Assembly (NCBI RefSeq): GCF_900220985.1
Contig: NZ_OCPC01000002.1
Coordinates: forward strand, 1-64,000
Direction of reading: 5' to 3'
Source of the DNA: Parahoeflea halophila
Lineage (GTDB): Bacteria > Pseudomonadota > Alphaproteobacteria > Rhizobiales > Rhizobiaceae
DNA: 64,000 bases
The translations under genes and the position numbers were made by a program. Shown here one piece after another: positions 56,965 through 64,000 of this stretch. The notes beneath the pieces are model-generated. The model was not told where the DNA came from. It did not search any database and worked only from the letters and a program-made list of their open reading frames with translations. The stretch's first letter is position 1; every line of letters starts with the position of its first letter.

Positions 56965-57589
56965 TTAGCGCCTGACCGGCATAATAGAGGATCCACACCG
57001 CCGGGCTCGTCAGACGCCGCAAGGTACTGGTTTCGGACATCAGGAACTTCTCCGAGCCCAGAATCGCGTCCGACGCCATGAACAGAACCGCACCCAGCAG
57101 CACCAGACCGCCAAGCCCGACCCCGCCAACCCCCATGATTGCGATCGCCAGCACATAGGCCGCAACCGGGACGGCCAGCGGCCCCGCTTTCCGGACCATG
57201 AGGCCGCCCATGACAATTGCAAACACACCCACCGCTGCAAGTCCGGGCAGCGGCGTTTCAGTCAGTCCCGGCCCTGAAGCAAGGAACAGAACCGCATAGG
57301 CGACATGCGCCAGCAGGAAGCTGCCCAGTCCGCCCAGGAAAGCCGCATCACCCTCATGGGCGAGAAACGCGTCACCTGCGGCCGACAGAACCAACGCCAG
57401 CACCAGCAACACCGGCCCGCCTACATAAAGCGCCAGTGCGGCGAGCGCCCCAATGGCTGCGGTCTTGGCAAGCGTCCGCTTCAGCGACGCCGGTTGTAGG
57501 AGCATCACCAGATAGGCCGCAAACCCGAAGCCGGATACCAGCAACAAGCCGGTCGAAACCATGTCCAGGCTTTCGAAGAACCCGCTCAC
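56942..57589 (-). CDS. Lysoplasmalogenase / YhhN family membrane protein
   Basis: A 215-residue membrane protein of the YhhN/TMEM86 family with about seven to eight helices. The conserved acidic residues that form the active site in this family lie in SAAGDAFLAH (about 75) and LFMASDAILG (about 172). Animal members hydrolyse the vinyl-ether bond of lysoplasmalogen; the bacterial substrate is not settled. The start overlaps the stop of the upstream EamA transporter by four bases. Confidence 0.87.
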   Translation of the reverse strand: MSGFFESLDMVSTGLLLVSGFGFAAYLVMLLQPASLKRTLAKTAAIGALAALALYVGGPVLLVLALVLSAAGDAFLAHEGDAAFLGGLGSFLLAHVAYAVLFLASGPGLTETPLPGLAAVGVFAIVMGGLMVRKAGPLAVPVAAYVLAIAIMGVGGVGLGGLVLLGAVLFMASDAILGSEKFLMSETSTLRRLTSPAVWILYYAGQALITLGLLA

Positions 57590-58461
57590 GACGATGCCGG
57601 CCGCCTGAGGAGATCCTTTGCGGCGAGAAACGCGCCCCCTGTGATCAGGAGACAGGCCACGGCGATCCCGACGCTCAGCTGGCCGTGACCGAACAGGATC
57701 AGGATCAGGGTCGACAGCAGCGGTGCTGCATAGCTTGCGACACCCAGGACCTGAATGTTGCCTTTCTTGACACCGCTATCCCAGACATAGAAGGCAAGCC
57801 CCACCGGCCCCAGGCCGAGTCCCAGAACCGCCAGCCACTGACCGCTCGTGTCGGGCCAGACGGTGGTTTCGAGCATCACATGACAGATCACGGAAAGCAC
57901 CGCGGAAAGAATGCAGAAGCCGGCAATCACGTCGGTCGGCGTCGAGCCGAAACGGCGCGACAACAGCGAATAGCCCGACCAGGTGAGCGCGCACAGCCCT
58001 GCCGCCGCATATCCGAGCAGGCTGCCGCCGCCAAAGCCGCCTTCCGCACCGCGCATCAGGATCAGAGCGGTTCCGGCCAGTCCCATCAATGCGCCGGCCA
58101 CATGGTGCCAGCCCAGCCGTTCACCCGGCAGAAGTGCCGAACCGACGACGATCAGCAGAGGCCAGAGATAGGCGATCAGCCCTGCTTCGACGGCAGGGGC
58201 ATTTCTCAGGGCAGTGAAATAGAGAAAATGATAGCCGAACAGGCCAAACAACCCCAGCGCCCAGACCTTCGCCGGCTGCCGCAAGGCACGGAACCGCTTC
58301 GGCTCCCTGAGCATTGCCGTCAATCCGATCAGCGATCCGACGAGAAAACAGATTGCCGACAGCTGAAACGGCGGCATCGTCCCGGATGCGGCTGTCAGCA
58401 CCGCCAGCGCCGACCACATCAGAATCGCCGTAAAGCCGACAAGAGTGGGAAAATTCTGCAC
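57586..58461 (-). CDS. DMT/EamA family transporter
   Basis: A 291-residue membrane protein with ten hydrophobic segments in two EamA repeats (about 5-130 and 145-280), the layout of drug/metabolite exporters. Visible segments include FLVGSLIGLTAML and the central ALMGLAGTALILM. I chose a GTG start at 58461; a TTG at 58521 would add 20 residues unlike a membrane protein start. It is coupled to the lysoplasmalogenase gene. Substrate unknown. Confidence 0.85.
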   Translation of the reverse strand: MQNFPTLVGFTAILMWSALAVLTAASGTMPPFQLSAICFLVGSLIGLTAMLREPKRFRALRQPAKVWALGLFGLFGYHFLYFTALRNAPAVEAGLIAYLWPLLIVVGSALLPGERLGWHHVAGALMGLAGTALILMRGAEGGFGGGSLLGYAAAGLCALTWSGYSLLSRRFGSTPTDVIAGFCILSAVLSVICHVMLETTVWPDTSGQWLAVLGLGLGPVGLAFYVWDSGVKKGNIQVLGVASYAAPLLSTLILILFGHGQLSVGIAVACLLITGGAFLAAKDLLRRPASS

Positions 58462-58576
58462 CGTTACTACCGCCCCCGCGTGCGCCGCACCACCCCGACA
58501 CCATTCGCAGCACCTGCGCAAGACCAGTTCAGAGGCATACCTTGTGCATCCGTTTTATGCCCCGTGCCAAGCCTAC

Positions 58577-59356
58577 TTAGACGCCAAATCTTGTGGCTGC
58601 AACAATGACCTTTCCGATCTTTGTCGGCACCTTGGCGTAAACCGGGGCGTAGAGACCGAGGGCCTCGTCCTTGGCGAACCAGACCTCCGCACCCTTGAGG
58701 TTTCGCAAATAGCGGATACCCGACGAGTTCTTCCTGTATCCGGAATTCGGCTCAAACCGGACACTGCACACGATGGCGTCACCCTTGAAACCCTTTGTCC
58801 GGAAGGGGCGGACGCTCTTCGGCGTCAGGTGCAGTGTCGCCCGTGCTTCGCCGTCAAAGATCGGCAGGCTGCGCGGACACACGGCGGAACCTGCCGGGAA
58901 GACGAGGCCGGAAAGCGGGTCGAGTACCTTGCGCAGATCTCCCTTCAGCAGCGGAACCCAGTCCGAGCCTCTGGGCTTCGGTTCGGGCTCGTTGATGGTC
59001 AAGTGAACATCCCCGTTCCTGAAGGTGATCTCGGTCCGGTGCTTCTTCTTGCCGCTGGTATAGGCAACGCGAAATTTCGACGCTTCCAGCCTGTCGCCGG
59101 CCACCCTGCCGGTAACGTCGGCATTGCCCCGGACCCTGGAGAACAGATCCGAAAAGGCCGAGGACCGCAAATCACCCGTTATCCTGTAGGAAGAACCGTC
59201 CACCTGGGTGACGAACTTGGCGGAGGCGACAGGAAAGCCGACCAGGGAAACCTTGTAATCCGTGCGAACCTGGACCGGTTCCGCCATCGCATGCTGTGGT
59301 CCGGCCATTGCAGCCGCCAGCATGAGACCTGATAAGAACATTTTCACACGTGCCAT
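58577..59356 (-). CDS. DUF3108 domain-containing exported protein
   Basis: A 259-residue protein with a clear signal peptide (residues 1-25, ending in QHAMA). The mature part is the beta-rich DUF3108 domain, with YKVSLVGFPVASAKFVTQVDG at its start (about 33-53) and PLLKGDLRKVLDPLSGLVF in the middle. Family members are periplasmic or outer-membrane associated, function unknown. Located upstream of and diverging from the rpmB region. Confidence 0.88.
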   Translation of the reverse strand: MARVKMFLSGLMLAAAMAGPQHAMAEPVQVRTDYKVSLVGFPVASAKFVTQVDGSSYRITGDLRSSAFSDLFSRVRGNADVTGRVAGDRLEASKFRVAYTSGKKKHRTEITFRNGDVHLTINEPEPKPRGSDWVPLLKGDLRKVLDPLSGLVFPAGSAVCPRSLPIFDGEARATLHLTPKSVRPFRTKGFKGDAIVCSVRFEPNSGYRKNSSGIRYLRNLKGAEVWFAKDEALGLYAPVYAKVPTKIGKVIVAATRFGV

Positions 59357-59508
59357 CGGGAATCCTTACCCTTCTTTTCCTGTGCTGCCTTTATCGATTT
59401 CTCATCCTGAACCCACACTGAACGGAGTACCATGTCCGGCGGGCAACAGAAAAAGCGGCTTTGTCCGGGTCTGATGGCCCCGAATGCCGGTTTCCGGACA
59501 TTGGCGGC

Positions 59509-59537
59509 TTGACGCGGCTGGCTGGTCTGATTATAGA
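59509..59537 (+). promoter_or_regulatory. Promoter of rpmB
   Basis: TTGACG (59509-59514), 17 bases, TATAGA (59532-59537), close to the sigma70 consensus at both boxes. The leader to the rpmB start at 59627 is about 80 bases. Confidence 0.7.
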
Positions 59538-59626
59538 CACGCGACTTCCGATAAAGGCCTGCGGTCCTTTGGGTGAGCCTCCATCCTGGCTCGGCCCGTC
59601 CGTTGGCGAAAAGATATAGGTGAAAA

Positions 59627-59923
59627 ATGTCACGCAGCTGTGAATTGACCGGCAAGGCTGTACAGTCCGGAAACAATGTCAGCCACGCCAACAACCGGAC
59701 CCGTCGCCGGTTTCTGCCGAACCTGTGCAACGTCACGCTGATTTCCGATGCTCTCGGCCAGCGCTACCGTCTGCGCATCTCGGCAAACGCTCTGCGCACT
59801 GTCGAGCATCGCGGCGGCCTTGATGCGTTCCTTGCCAAGGCCAAGGACAGCGAATTGTCGATGCGCGCGCGTCTGCTCAAGCGTCAGATCGCAAAGAAGA
59901 TCGAAGAAAAAGCTGCTGCCTGA
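59627..59923 (+). CDS. rpmB: 50S ribosomal protein L28
   Basis: A 98-residue ribosomal protein. [23 protein letters not shown] and RFLPNL are the L28 signatures. The C-terminal extension (about 75-98, with [13 protein letters not shown]) is usual in Alphaproteobacteria. There is no CxxC zinc pair (only one Cys near the start), so this is the zinc-independent type. It has its own promoter and terminator. Confidence 0.97.
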   Translation: MSRSCELTGKAVQSGNNVSHANNRTRRRFLPNLCNVTLISDALGQRYRLRISANALRTVEHRGGLDAFLAKAKDSELSMRARLLKRQIAKKIEEKAAA

Positions 59924-59950
59924 TAAGGGCTGACGGTTTACCGTATATGA

Positions 59951-59980
59951 GGCGGGCCATGGCCCGCCTTCATCTTTTTC
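59951..59980 (+). terminator. Rho-independent terminator of rpmB
   Basis: A 7-bp GC stem GGCGGGC / GCCCGCC (59951-59957 with 59962-59968), CATG loop, then a T-rich run to 59980. It ends just before the riboswitch-like element of the next gene. Confidence 0.75.
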
Positions 59981-59982
59981 AA

Positions 59983-60013
59983 CTGGTGGCATCAACCCAG
60001 GATAAAAAAATGC
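59983..60013 (+). promoter_or_regulatory. Probable preQ1 class I riboswitch controlling the VUT transporter gene
   Basis: P1 is CTGG (59983-59986) paired with CCAG (59997-60000), enclosing the 10-base loop TGGCATCAAC (59987-59996). An A-rich stretch (60004-60010) follows, and P2 forms between GCAT in the loop (59989-59992) and ATGC (60010-60013), giving the H-type pseudoknot of preQ1-I aptamers. From memory, the loop matches the Thermoanaerobacter tengcongensis aptamer (UCGCAGUAAC) at 7 of 10 positions, including the AAC whose C pairs with preQ1. P2 contains the whole ATG start codon, and the Shine-Dalgarno AGGA (59999-60002) begins inside P1, so ligand binding should block translation. The downstream gene is a queuosine-precursor transporter, which fits. 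Confidence 0.75.
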
Positions 60014-60639
60014 GCATGATCCCTTCCGTATATCCATTCATGGCCCTGATGGCCGCTGTCGTCATCGCCTCGAACTATCTGGTTCAGTTCCCGGTCGATT
60101 ACGTCATCGGTGCCTTGAACCTTGCCGATCTTTTGACCTGGGGCGCCTTCACCTATCCGGTGGCATTCCTCGTCACCGATCTTGCCAACCGCCGCTTCGG
60201 CCCGGCAACGGCGCGTCTGGTGGTTTTTTCAGGCTTTGTCATCGCCGTCGCTCTGTCGATCTGGCTCGCCACACCGCGTATCGCGGTGGCCTCCGGCTCC
60301 GCCTTCCTGCTGGCGCAACTGCTTGACGTGTCGATCTTCGACCGGCTGCGCAACCGCGTCTGGTGGCTGCCGCCGTTAGCCTCTACCATCATCGGTTCCA
60401 GCCTCGACACCCTGATCTTCTTTGGTCTCGCCTTCTCGCAGGCAGCCAACATCATCGGCCCCGGCGATGGTTTCGCCAGCGAAGCAGCCCCTCTGCTGGG
60501 CCTGTTCGCCACCGAGGCGCCACGCTGGCTTTCCTGGGCGCTTGGAGACCTCGCGGTCAAGCTCGTCGTCGGACTGTCGATGCTGCTGCCCTACGGCGCC
60601 CTGATACCGGTTCTGGCACCCCACCAGTCCCGCGTCTGA
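60010..60639 (+). CDS. VUT family queuosine precursor transporter (YhhQ/DUF165)
   Basis: A 209-residue inner-membrane protein with about six helices, of the family that in E. coli (YhhQ) takes up the deazaguanine precursors preQ0 and preQ1. Family features are the early SNYLVQFPVD, the FPVAFLVTDLANRRFGP-like segment (here TYPVAFLVTDLANRRFG, about 41-57), and the SGSAFLLAQLLDVSIFDRLR stretch split over 90-110. AGGA lies seven bases before the first ATG (60010); a second ATG follows two codons later. The leader holds the preQ1 element. Confidence 0.93.
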   Translation: MRMIPSVYPFMALMAAVVIASNYLVQFPVDYVIGALNLADLLTWGAFTYPVAFLVTDLANRRFGPATARLVVFSGFVIAVALSIWLATPRIAVASGSAFLLAQLLDVSIFDRLRNRVWWLPPLASTIIGSSLDTLIFFGLAFSQAANIIGPGDGFASEAAPLLGLFATEAPRWLSWALGDLAVKLVVGLSMLLPYGALIPVLAPHQSRV

Positions 60640-60703
60640 CAAAAACGGGGGTTTCGCGGAAACGGGAGACCGCCCATCCCGCTGTCAGCGGATTGATAGG
60701 GGC

Positions 60704-61729
60704 CTATTCGCCGTCTCCAAGATAGCGGAATTCAAGAACCAGATTGCGTTGCAGGATGGAGTGGTTGTCGTCCGACACAAGCGTGACGAAAACCTGTCCC
60801 GCCTCATCCGTGCTGACATCCAGCCCTTCCATATTGTCGATCTGGTAGCCGAAATCGGCCTCCAGCAGCACCGGTCCGTCGACCAGGTTTCCCGGGCCCA
60901 GCCGGCTGCCATCGATGCGGCGGATCCGCATGCCGATGCCGCCTGCGATCGAAAACCGCCGCTCGAGCAACAGCAGATCGCCATTGGGCAGGAAATCCCC
61001 GTCGGTAACGTCGTAGGGTGGATGCCGCTTGACGAAGAACACGCCTTTCAGCGGTCCGGTGAGAACTGCAGCGTAGATATCGCCGTCCGTGTTCAGGCTA
61101 CGCTCGGTGATAACGACAGCATCACCGGCCAGCGGCGACGCCGCAGAGGCCACCATCACGGTTTCCGGCCCCCGATTGTTGCGAATCTCGTGAAGCGGGA
61201 TCTGCAAGGGAAGCGACCGCAAGGGCCGCGCGTTGCCGGGCGCCTTTGCCGGATAGACATCGACACGGCTGTTCCGTTCGAAGCTGACAAGCACTTCGTC
61301 GCCCCGGACAGCGATGCTTTCGGCGTCGACCCGCCATTTTTGTTTTGAAGCCTCACCGTTCCTGTCGAGGATCGACGAGATCGTGAAATCCGTGACACCG
61401 GTCAGGACACCGTCAGCGTCGCGTTCAAACCGGCCAGCATACCAGAAGCCGGTGTCCATGACCCCGAGAAAGCTGCGCCTGTCCTCTGACAGGCTGATCC
61501 CGGACATGGCCCCGAGTGCGGCGCTGGGCGAACTCAGCTCGATACCACCGACAAATTCGAAACTGCCAAACCGTCTCTCGTCGGATCCGACCTTGAAATG
61601 CTCGATAAGGCGGGAATTGATCTGGAGGGACTGGTCTTCCGCGCGCGGTGCAACGGCGGTGGAAACTGCCAGCATCGCCGCGAAGCCGGCGACCAGTGAC
61701 AATCTTGCAATGGTCCGGCCCGGTGTCAC
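60704..61729 (-). CDS. Esterase-like activity of phytase family protein, exported
   Basis: A 341-residue protein with a signal peptide (about 1-30, ending in VAPRAEDQ) and a beta-propeller-like phytase/esterase-like domain (about 50-335). Motifs include [23 protein letters not shown] (split over 60-82), [13 protein letters not shown] and the [15 protein letters not shown] segment. Activity is unproven; the family is annotated by fold. The start is GTG and overlaps the cobT stop by four bases, so it is translated together with cobT although no cobalamin role is known. Confidence 0.82.
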   Translation of the reverse strand: MTPGRTIARLSLVAGFAAMLAVSTAVAPRAEDQSLQINSRLIEHFKVGSDERRFGSFEFVGGIELSSPSAALGAMSGISLSEDRRSFLGVMDTGFWYAGRFERDADGVLTGVTDFTISSILDRNGEASKQKWRVDAESIAVRGDEVLVSFERNSRVDVYPAKAPGNARPLRSLPLQIPLHEIRNNRGPETVMVASAASPLAGDAVVITERSLNTDGDIYAAVLTGPLKGVFFVKRHPPYDVTDGDFLPNGDLLLLERRFSIAGGIGMRIRRIDGSRLGPGNLVDGPVLLEADFGYQIDNMEGLDVSTDEAGQVFVTLVSDDNHSILQRNLVLEFRYLGDGE

Positions 61730-63627
61730 GCCCGCTTGCGTCCGCGACGGGCCGGGGGATCGCCGGATTCATCGGCGAACAGAGCAGCCAGCTGCTCGGT
61801 CATGGCGCCGGCCAGCTCTTCCGCATCGACGATGGTCACCGCACGGCGATAGTAGCGGGTGACGTCATGGCCGATGCCAATGGCCAGCAATTCAACCGGC
61901 GAGCGCGTCTCGATTTCCTCGATCACCGCCCGCAGATGCCGTTCGAGATAATTGCCAGGATTGACCGACAGTGTGGAATCGTCGACCGGCGCACCATCGG
62001 AAATCATCATCAGGATCTTGCGCTGCTCGGGACGCCGCGACAACCGCGAATGCGCCCAGATCAGGGCTTCGCCGTCGATGTTTTCCTTGAGCAGGCCTTC
62101 GCGCATCATCAGCCCGAGATTGCGCCTGGCACGGCGCCATGGCGCATCCGCTGACTTGTAAATGATGTGCCGCAGATCGTTCAGGCGGCCCGGCGTAGCC
62201 GGCTTGCCACCGGCAAGCCACTTCTCGCGGCTCTGCCCGCCCTTCCACGCCTTTGTGGTGAAGCCGAGAAGCTCCACCTTGACGCCGCTGCGCTCCAGCG
62301 TCCGGGCCAGGATGTCCGCGCAGGTGGCAGCAACCGTGATCGGCCGGCCGCGCATCGAGCCCGAATTGTCGATCAGCAGCGTCACTACCGTATCGCGGAA
62401 ACTGGTGTCGCGCTCCATCTTGAACGACAGCGGCTGCATCGGATCGATGATCATCCGCGTCAGGCGGGCGCTGTCGAGATAGCCTTCCTCGAGATCGAAA
62501 TCCCAAGCCCTGTTCTGCTGTGCCATCAGCCGGCGCTGGAGCCGGTTGGCAAGCCGTCCGACGACGCCCTGCAGATGCGCCAGCTGCTTGTCGAGAAAGG
62601 ACCGCAGCCGGTCGAGCTCTGCCTCGTCGCAGAGCTCTTCGGCTGAAATTTCCTCATCGAACTCGGTGGCAAAGACGTGATAGTCGACCTTTTCGTTGAG
62701 ATCGGCGAAGGGATCGCTCGGCTTCCGGGTCTCGCCTGGCGTTTCAGCGTCTTCGTCGCTGTCGTCGACGGTGTCATCGTCGCCGGTTTCCGCGCCGTCC
62801 ATTTCACCAGAGTCCATCTGCTCGTCGGAGGTCTCGCTTTCCTCCGCCGGTGCAGCATCCGAGCCTGCTTCTTCCTGAGAGGACTTGTCGTTGTCTTCCT
62901 CGCTGCGCGGCTGATCCTCGTCGGAAACCTCGTCCTGCTCGTCCTGTTCGCTGTCGTCGTCGCCGTAATCCTCGGCCATATCCATGGCCGAAAGCATCTC
63001 GCGCACCACCCTGGCAAAGGCCTGCTGGTCCTCGAGCGACCCTTCAAGCGTATCGAGCGCGCTGCCGGCCTTGTCTTCGATGAATTCACGCCACAGTTCG
63101 ACCACCTGGCCTGCCGACTTCGGCGGCTTGCGGCCGGTCAGCTTCTCGCGCACCATCAGCGCCACGGCTTCCTCGAGCGGCGCATCCTCGCGCGTGATAA
63201 TGCCCTGGTAATTGGCCCGCTGGTACTTGTCTTCCAGCATCGAGGTCAGGTTGTCACCGACTCCGGTCATACGCCGTGCACCGATCGATTCGACCCGCGC
63301 CTGCTCGACCGCGTCATAGACGGCACGCGCATCAGCGCCGGATGGCGCCATGCGCGCATGAACCGCATCATCATGACAGGCCTTGCGCAGGGCCATGGAA
63401 TCGCCAAGGCCGCGGGTGACTGAAAAATCGGCCTGCGTCGGCCGCTTTGGCAGGTCCGGCAGCCGCGCCCTGTCACCGGAGATCCCGGGTCGGTCATTGC
63501 CAAACGCGACTTCCAGTTCATGGTCGCCTGCAATCGCCCGCACACAGCCCGTCAGCGCCCGCCGGAACGGCTCGGCGTCCACGCTGCCGCTTGGTCTTGA
63601 TCGCGAATTGTCGCCGCGTCCAGCCAT
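61726..63627 (-). CDS. cobT: Cobaltochelatase subunit CobT
   Basis: A 633-residue subunit of the ATP-dependent aerobic cobaltochelatase (CobNST) that inserts cobalt into hydrogenobyrinic acid diamide. The N-terminal part (about 1-215) is followed by a long acidic low-complexity stretch (about 215-310, Asp/Glu/Ser runs), then a C-terminal von Willebrand A domain with the metal-binding motif [13 protein letters not shown] (about 415-427). It lies 11 bases downstream of cobS. The name follows the cobaltochelatase, not the unrelated nucleotide-loop CobT. Confidence 0.95.
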   Translation of the reverse strand: MAGRGDNSRSRPSGSVDAEPFRRALTGCVRAIAGDHELEVAFGNDRPGISGDRARLPDLPKRPTQADFSVTRGLGDSMALRKACHDDAVHARMAPSGADARAVYDAVEQARVESIGARRMTGVGDNLTSMLEDKYQRANYQGIITREDAPLEEAVALMVREKLTGRKPPKSAGQVVELWREFIEDKAGSALDTLEGSLEDQQAFARVVREMLSAMDMAEDYGDDDSEQDEQDEVSDEDQPRSEEDNDKSSQEEAGSDAAPAEESETSDEQMDSGEMDGAETGDDDTVDDSDEDAETPGETRKPSDPFADLNEKVDYHVFATEFDEEISAEELCDEAELDRLRSFLDKQLAHLQGVVGRLANRLQRRLMAQQNRAWDFDLEEGYLDSARLTRMIIDPMQPLSFKMERDTSFRDTVVTLLIDNSGSMRGRPITVAATCADILARTLERSGVKVELLGFTTKAWKGGQSREKWLAGGKPATPGRLNDLRHIIYKSADAPWRRARRNLGLMMREGLLKENIDGEALIWAHSRLSRRPEQRKILMMISDGAPVDDSTLSVNPGNYLERHLRAVIEEIETRSPVELLAIGIGHDVTRYYRRAVTIVDAEELAGAMTEQLAALFADESGDPPARRGRKRA

Positions 63628-63638
63628 GGATATACCCG

Positions 63639-64000
63639 TCAGGCGGTTGCGCTGAGAACGATGTTGGCGGCGCTTTCCTTCAACTCGACGCCGAAGGCGC
63701 GTTGATAGTGCTCGGCCACCAGCGCACGCTCCAGCTCATCGCACTTGTTGAGGAAGGTCAGCCGGAAGGCAAAGGCCACGTCACCGAAGATGGCGGCGTT
63801 TTCCGCCCAGGTGATCACGGTCCGCGGGCTCATCACTGTCGAAAGATCACCATTGATGAACGACGACCGGGTCATGTCGGCCACCCGCACCATTTTCGAC
63901 ACCGCGTCGCGGCCCTCGCCCTCGGCAAAGTCCTTGACCTTGGCAGCGACGATATCGACTTCCTGGTCATGCGGCAGATAGTTGAGCGTGGTGACGATCG
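63639..64000 (-). CDS. cobS: Cobaltochelatase subunit CobS (3' part, cut by the window edge)
   Basis: The last 120 codons of a leftward gene whose start lies beyond 64000. The visible part includes the [39 protein letters not shown] and [15 protein letters not shown] segments of the AAA+ lid region of CobS, ending in [10 protein letters not shown]. The Walker motifs should lie in the missing N-terminal two thirds. CobS and CobT form the chelatase AAA+/VWA pair with CobN. Confidence 0.94.
   Translation of the reverse strand, partial: IVTTLNYLPHDQEVDIVAAKVKDFAEGEGRDAVSKMVRVADMTRSSFINGDLSTVMSPRTVITWAENAAIFGDVAFAFRLTFLNKCDELERALVAEHYQRAFGVELKESAANIVLSATA

Noticed and set aside
57217-58608. Open frame of about 460 codons opposite the lysoplasmalogenase and EamA genes
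   Set aside because: The sense genes have clear membrane-protein patterns; the shadow product is rich in Arg, Gln and Pro, as expected for noise.
1-64000. CRISPR arrays, insertion sequences, prophage or toxin-antitoxin loci
   Set aside because: No regularly spaced repeats, transposases, integrases or paired small toxin-antitoxin genes were seen; the only nuclease (HNH, 29.8 kb) is a solitary housekeeping-type gene.

Overview
This 64 kb window is a dense piece of core chromosome from an alphaproteobacterium of the order Hyphomicrobiales (Rhizobiales), most likely Rhizobiaceae/Phyllobacteriaceae or a Hoeflea-like relative. The evidence is the GC-rich codon usage, rhizobial families of unknown function (DUF4167, DUF1178, DUF2125, TIGR02302), aerobic cobalamin genes (cobS-cobT), a nitrogen-PTS EI (ptsP), and rhizobial gene sets such as clpB-DUF4167-prmC-prfA-ptsP-lysC-ubiG, ftsEX-ydcF-plsC and etfBA-hbd. 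I see no insertion sequence, prophage, CRISPR array or obvious island; nearly all genes are housekeeping.

Layout. 1-68: a strong leftward promoter with the look of an rRNA/tRNA promoter firing out of the window. 0.4-12 kb: M23 peptidase (+), then a leftward block clpB, DUF4167, prmC-prfA, ptsP, lysC. 12-20.4 kb: ubiG, then leftward DUF1178-nitrilase-grxC-comF, an NDUFAF5-like methyltransferase, an orphan Flp pilin, and mutT-GNAT-argJ-parvulin. 20.4-28 kb: secA, a polysaccharide flippase with a BioF2/CelD-like acetyltransferase, and an acyl-CoA synthetase. 28-33 kb: tRNA-Leu(CAA), exoD, dsbB, an HNH endonuclease, alkA, gluQ-RS, yihY. 33-39 kb: SDR, HIG1-type small membrane protein, cobalamin adenosyltransferase, rhomboid, etfBA, hydroxyacyl-CoA dehydrogenase, DUF4442. 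39-46 kb: tlpA diverging from argH-lptM-lysA-TIGR02302, then a lone receiver protein. 46-52.6 kb: hpt and a cysteine-free membrane protein diverging from ftsE-ftsX-ydcF-plsC; ChaC-like protein; DUF2125. 52.6-59.4 kb: tyrC, hisC and a methyltransferase (leftward), gloB-cupin, lysoplasmalogenase, EamA transporter, DUF3108. 59.6-64 kb: rpmB, a VUT-family transporter under a probable preQ1 riboswitch, an esterase-like protein, cobT and the 3' end of cobS.

Functional links: prmC methylates the release factor encoded by prfA; ptsP is the first enzyme of the nitrogen-related PTS; lysC, lysA, argJ, argH, tyrC and hisC are amino-acid biosynthesis; ftsEX controls cell-wall hydrolysis at division; etfBA and the hydroxyacyl-CoA dehydrogenase belong to fatty-acid or polyhydroxybutyrate metabolism; gluQ-RS and the VUT transporter both belong to queuosine metabolism.

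The most interesting signals are non-coding: (i) a compact preQ1-I-type pseudoknot whose 3' strand contains the VUT start codon; (ii) a terminator-like hairpin with a competing upstream arm in the lysC leader; (iii) four GANTC (CcrM) sites around the promoter of an HNH endonuclease gene; (iv) an exact TTAA-N7-TTAAC CtrA box upstream of ftsE; (v) the stable-RNA-like promoter at the left edge. I found no convincing new multi-gene system.
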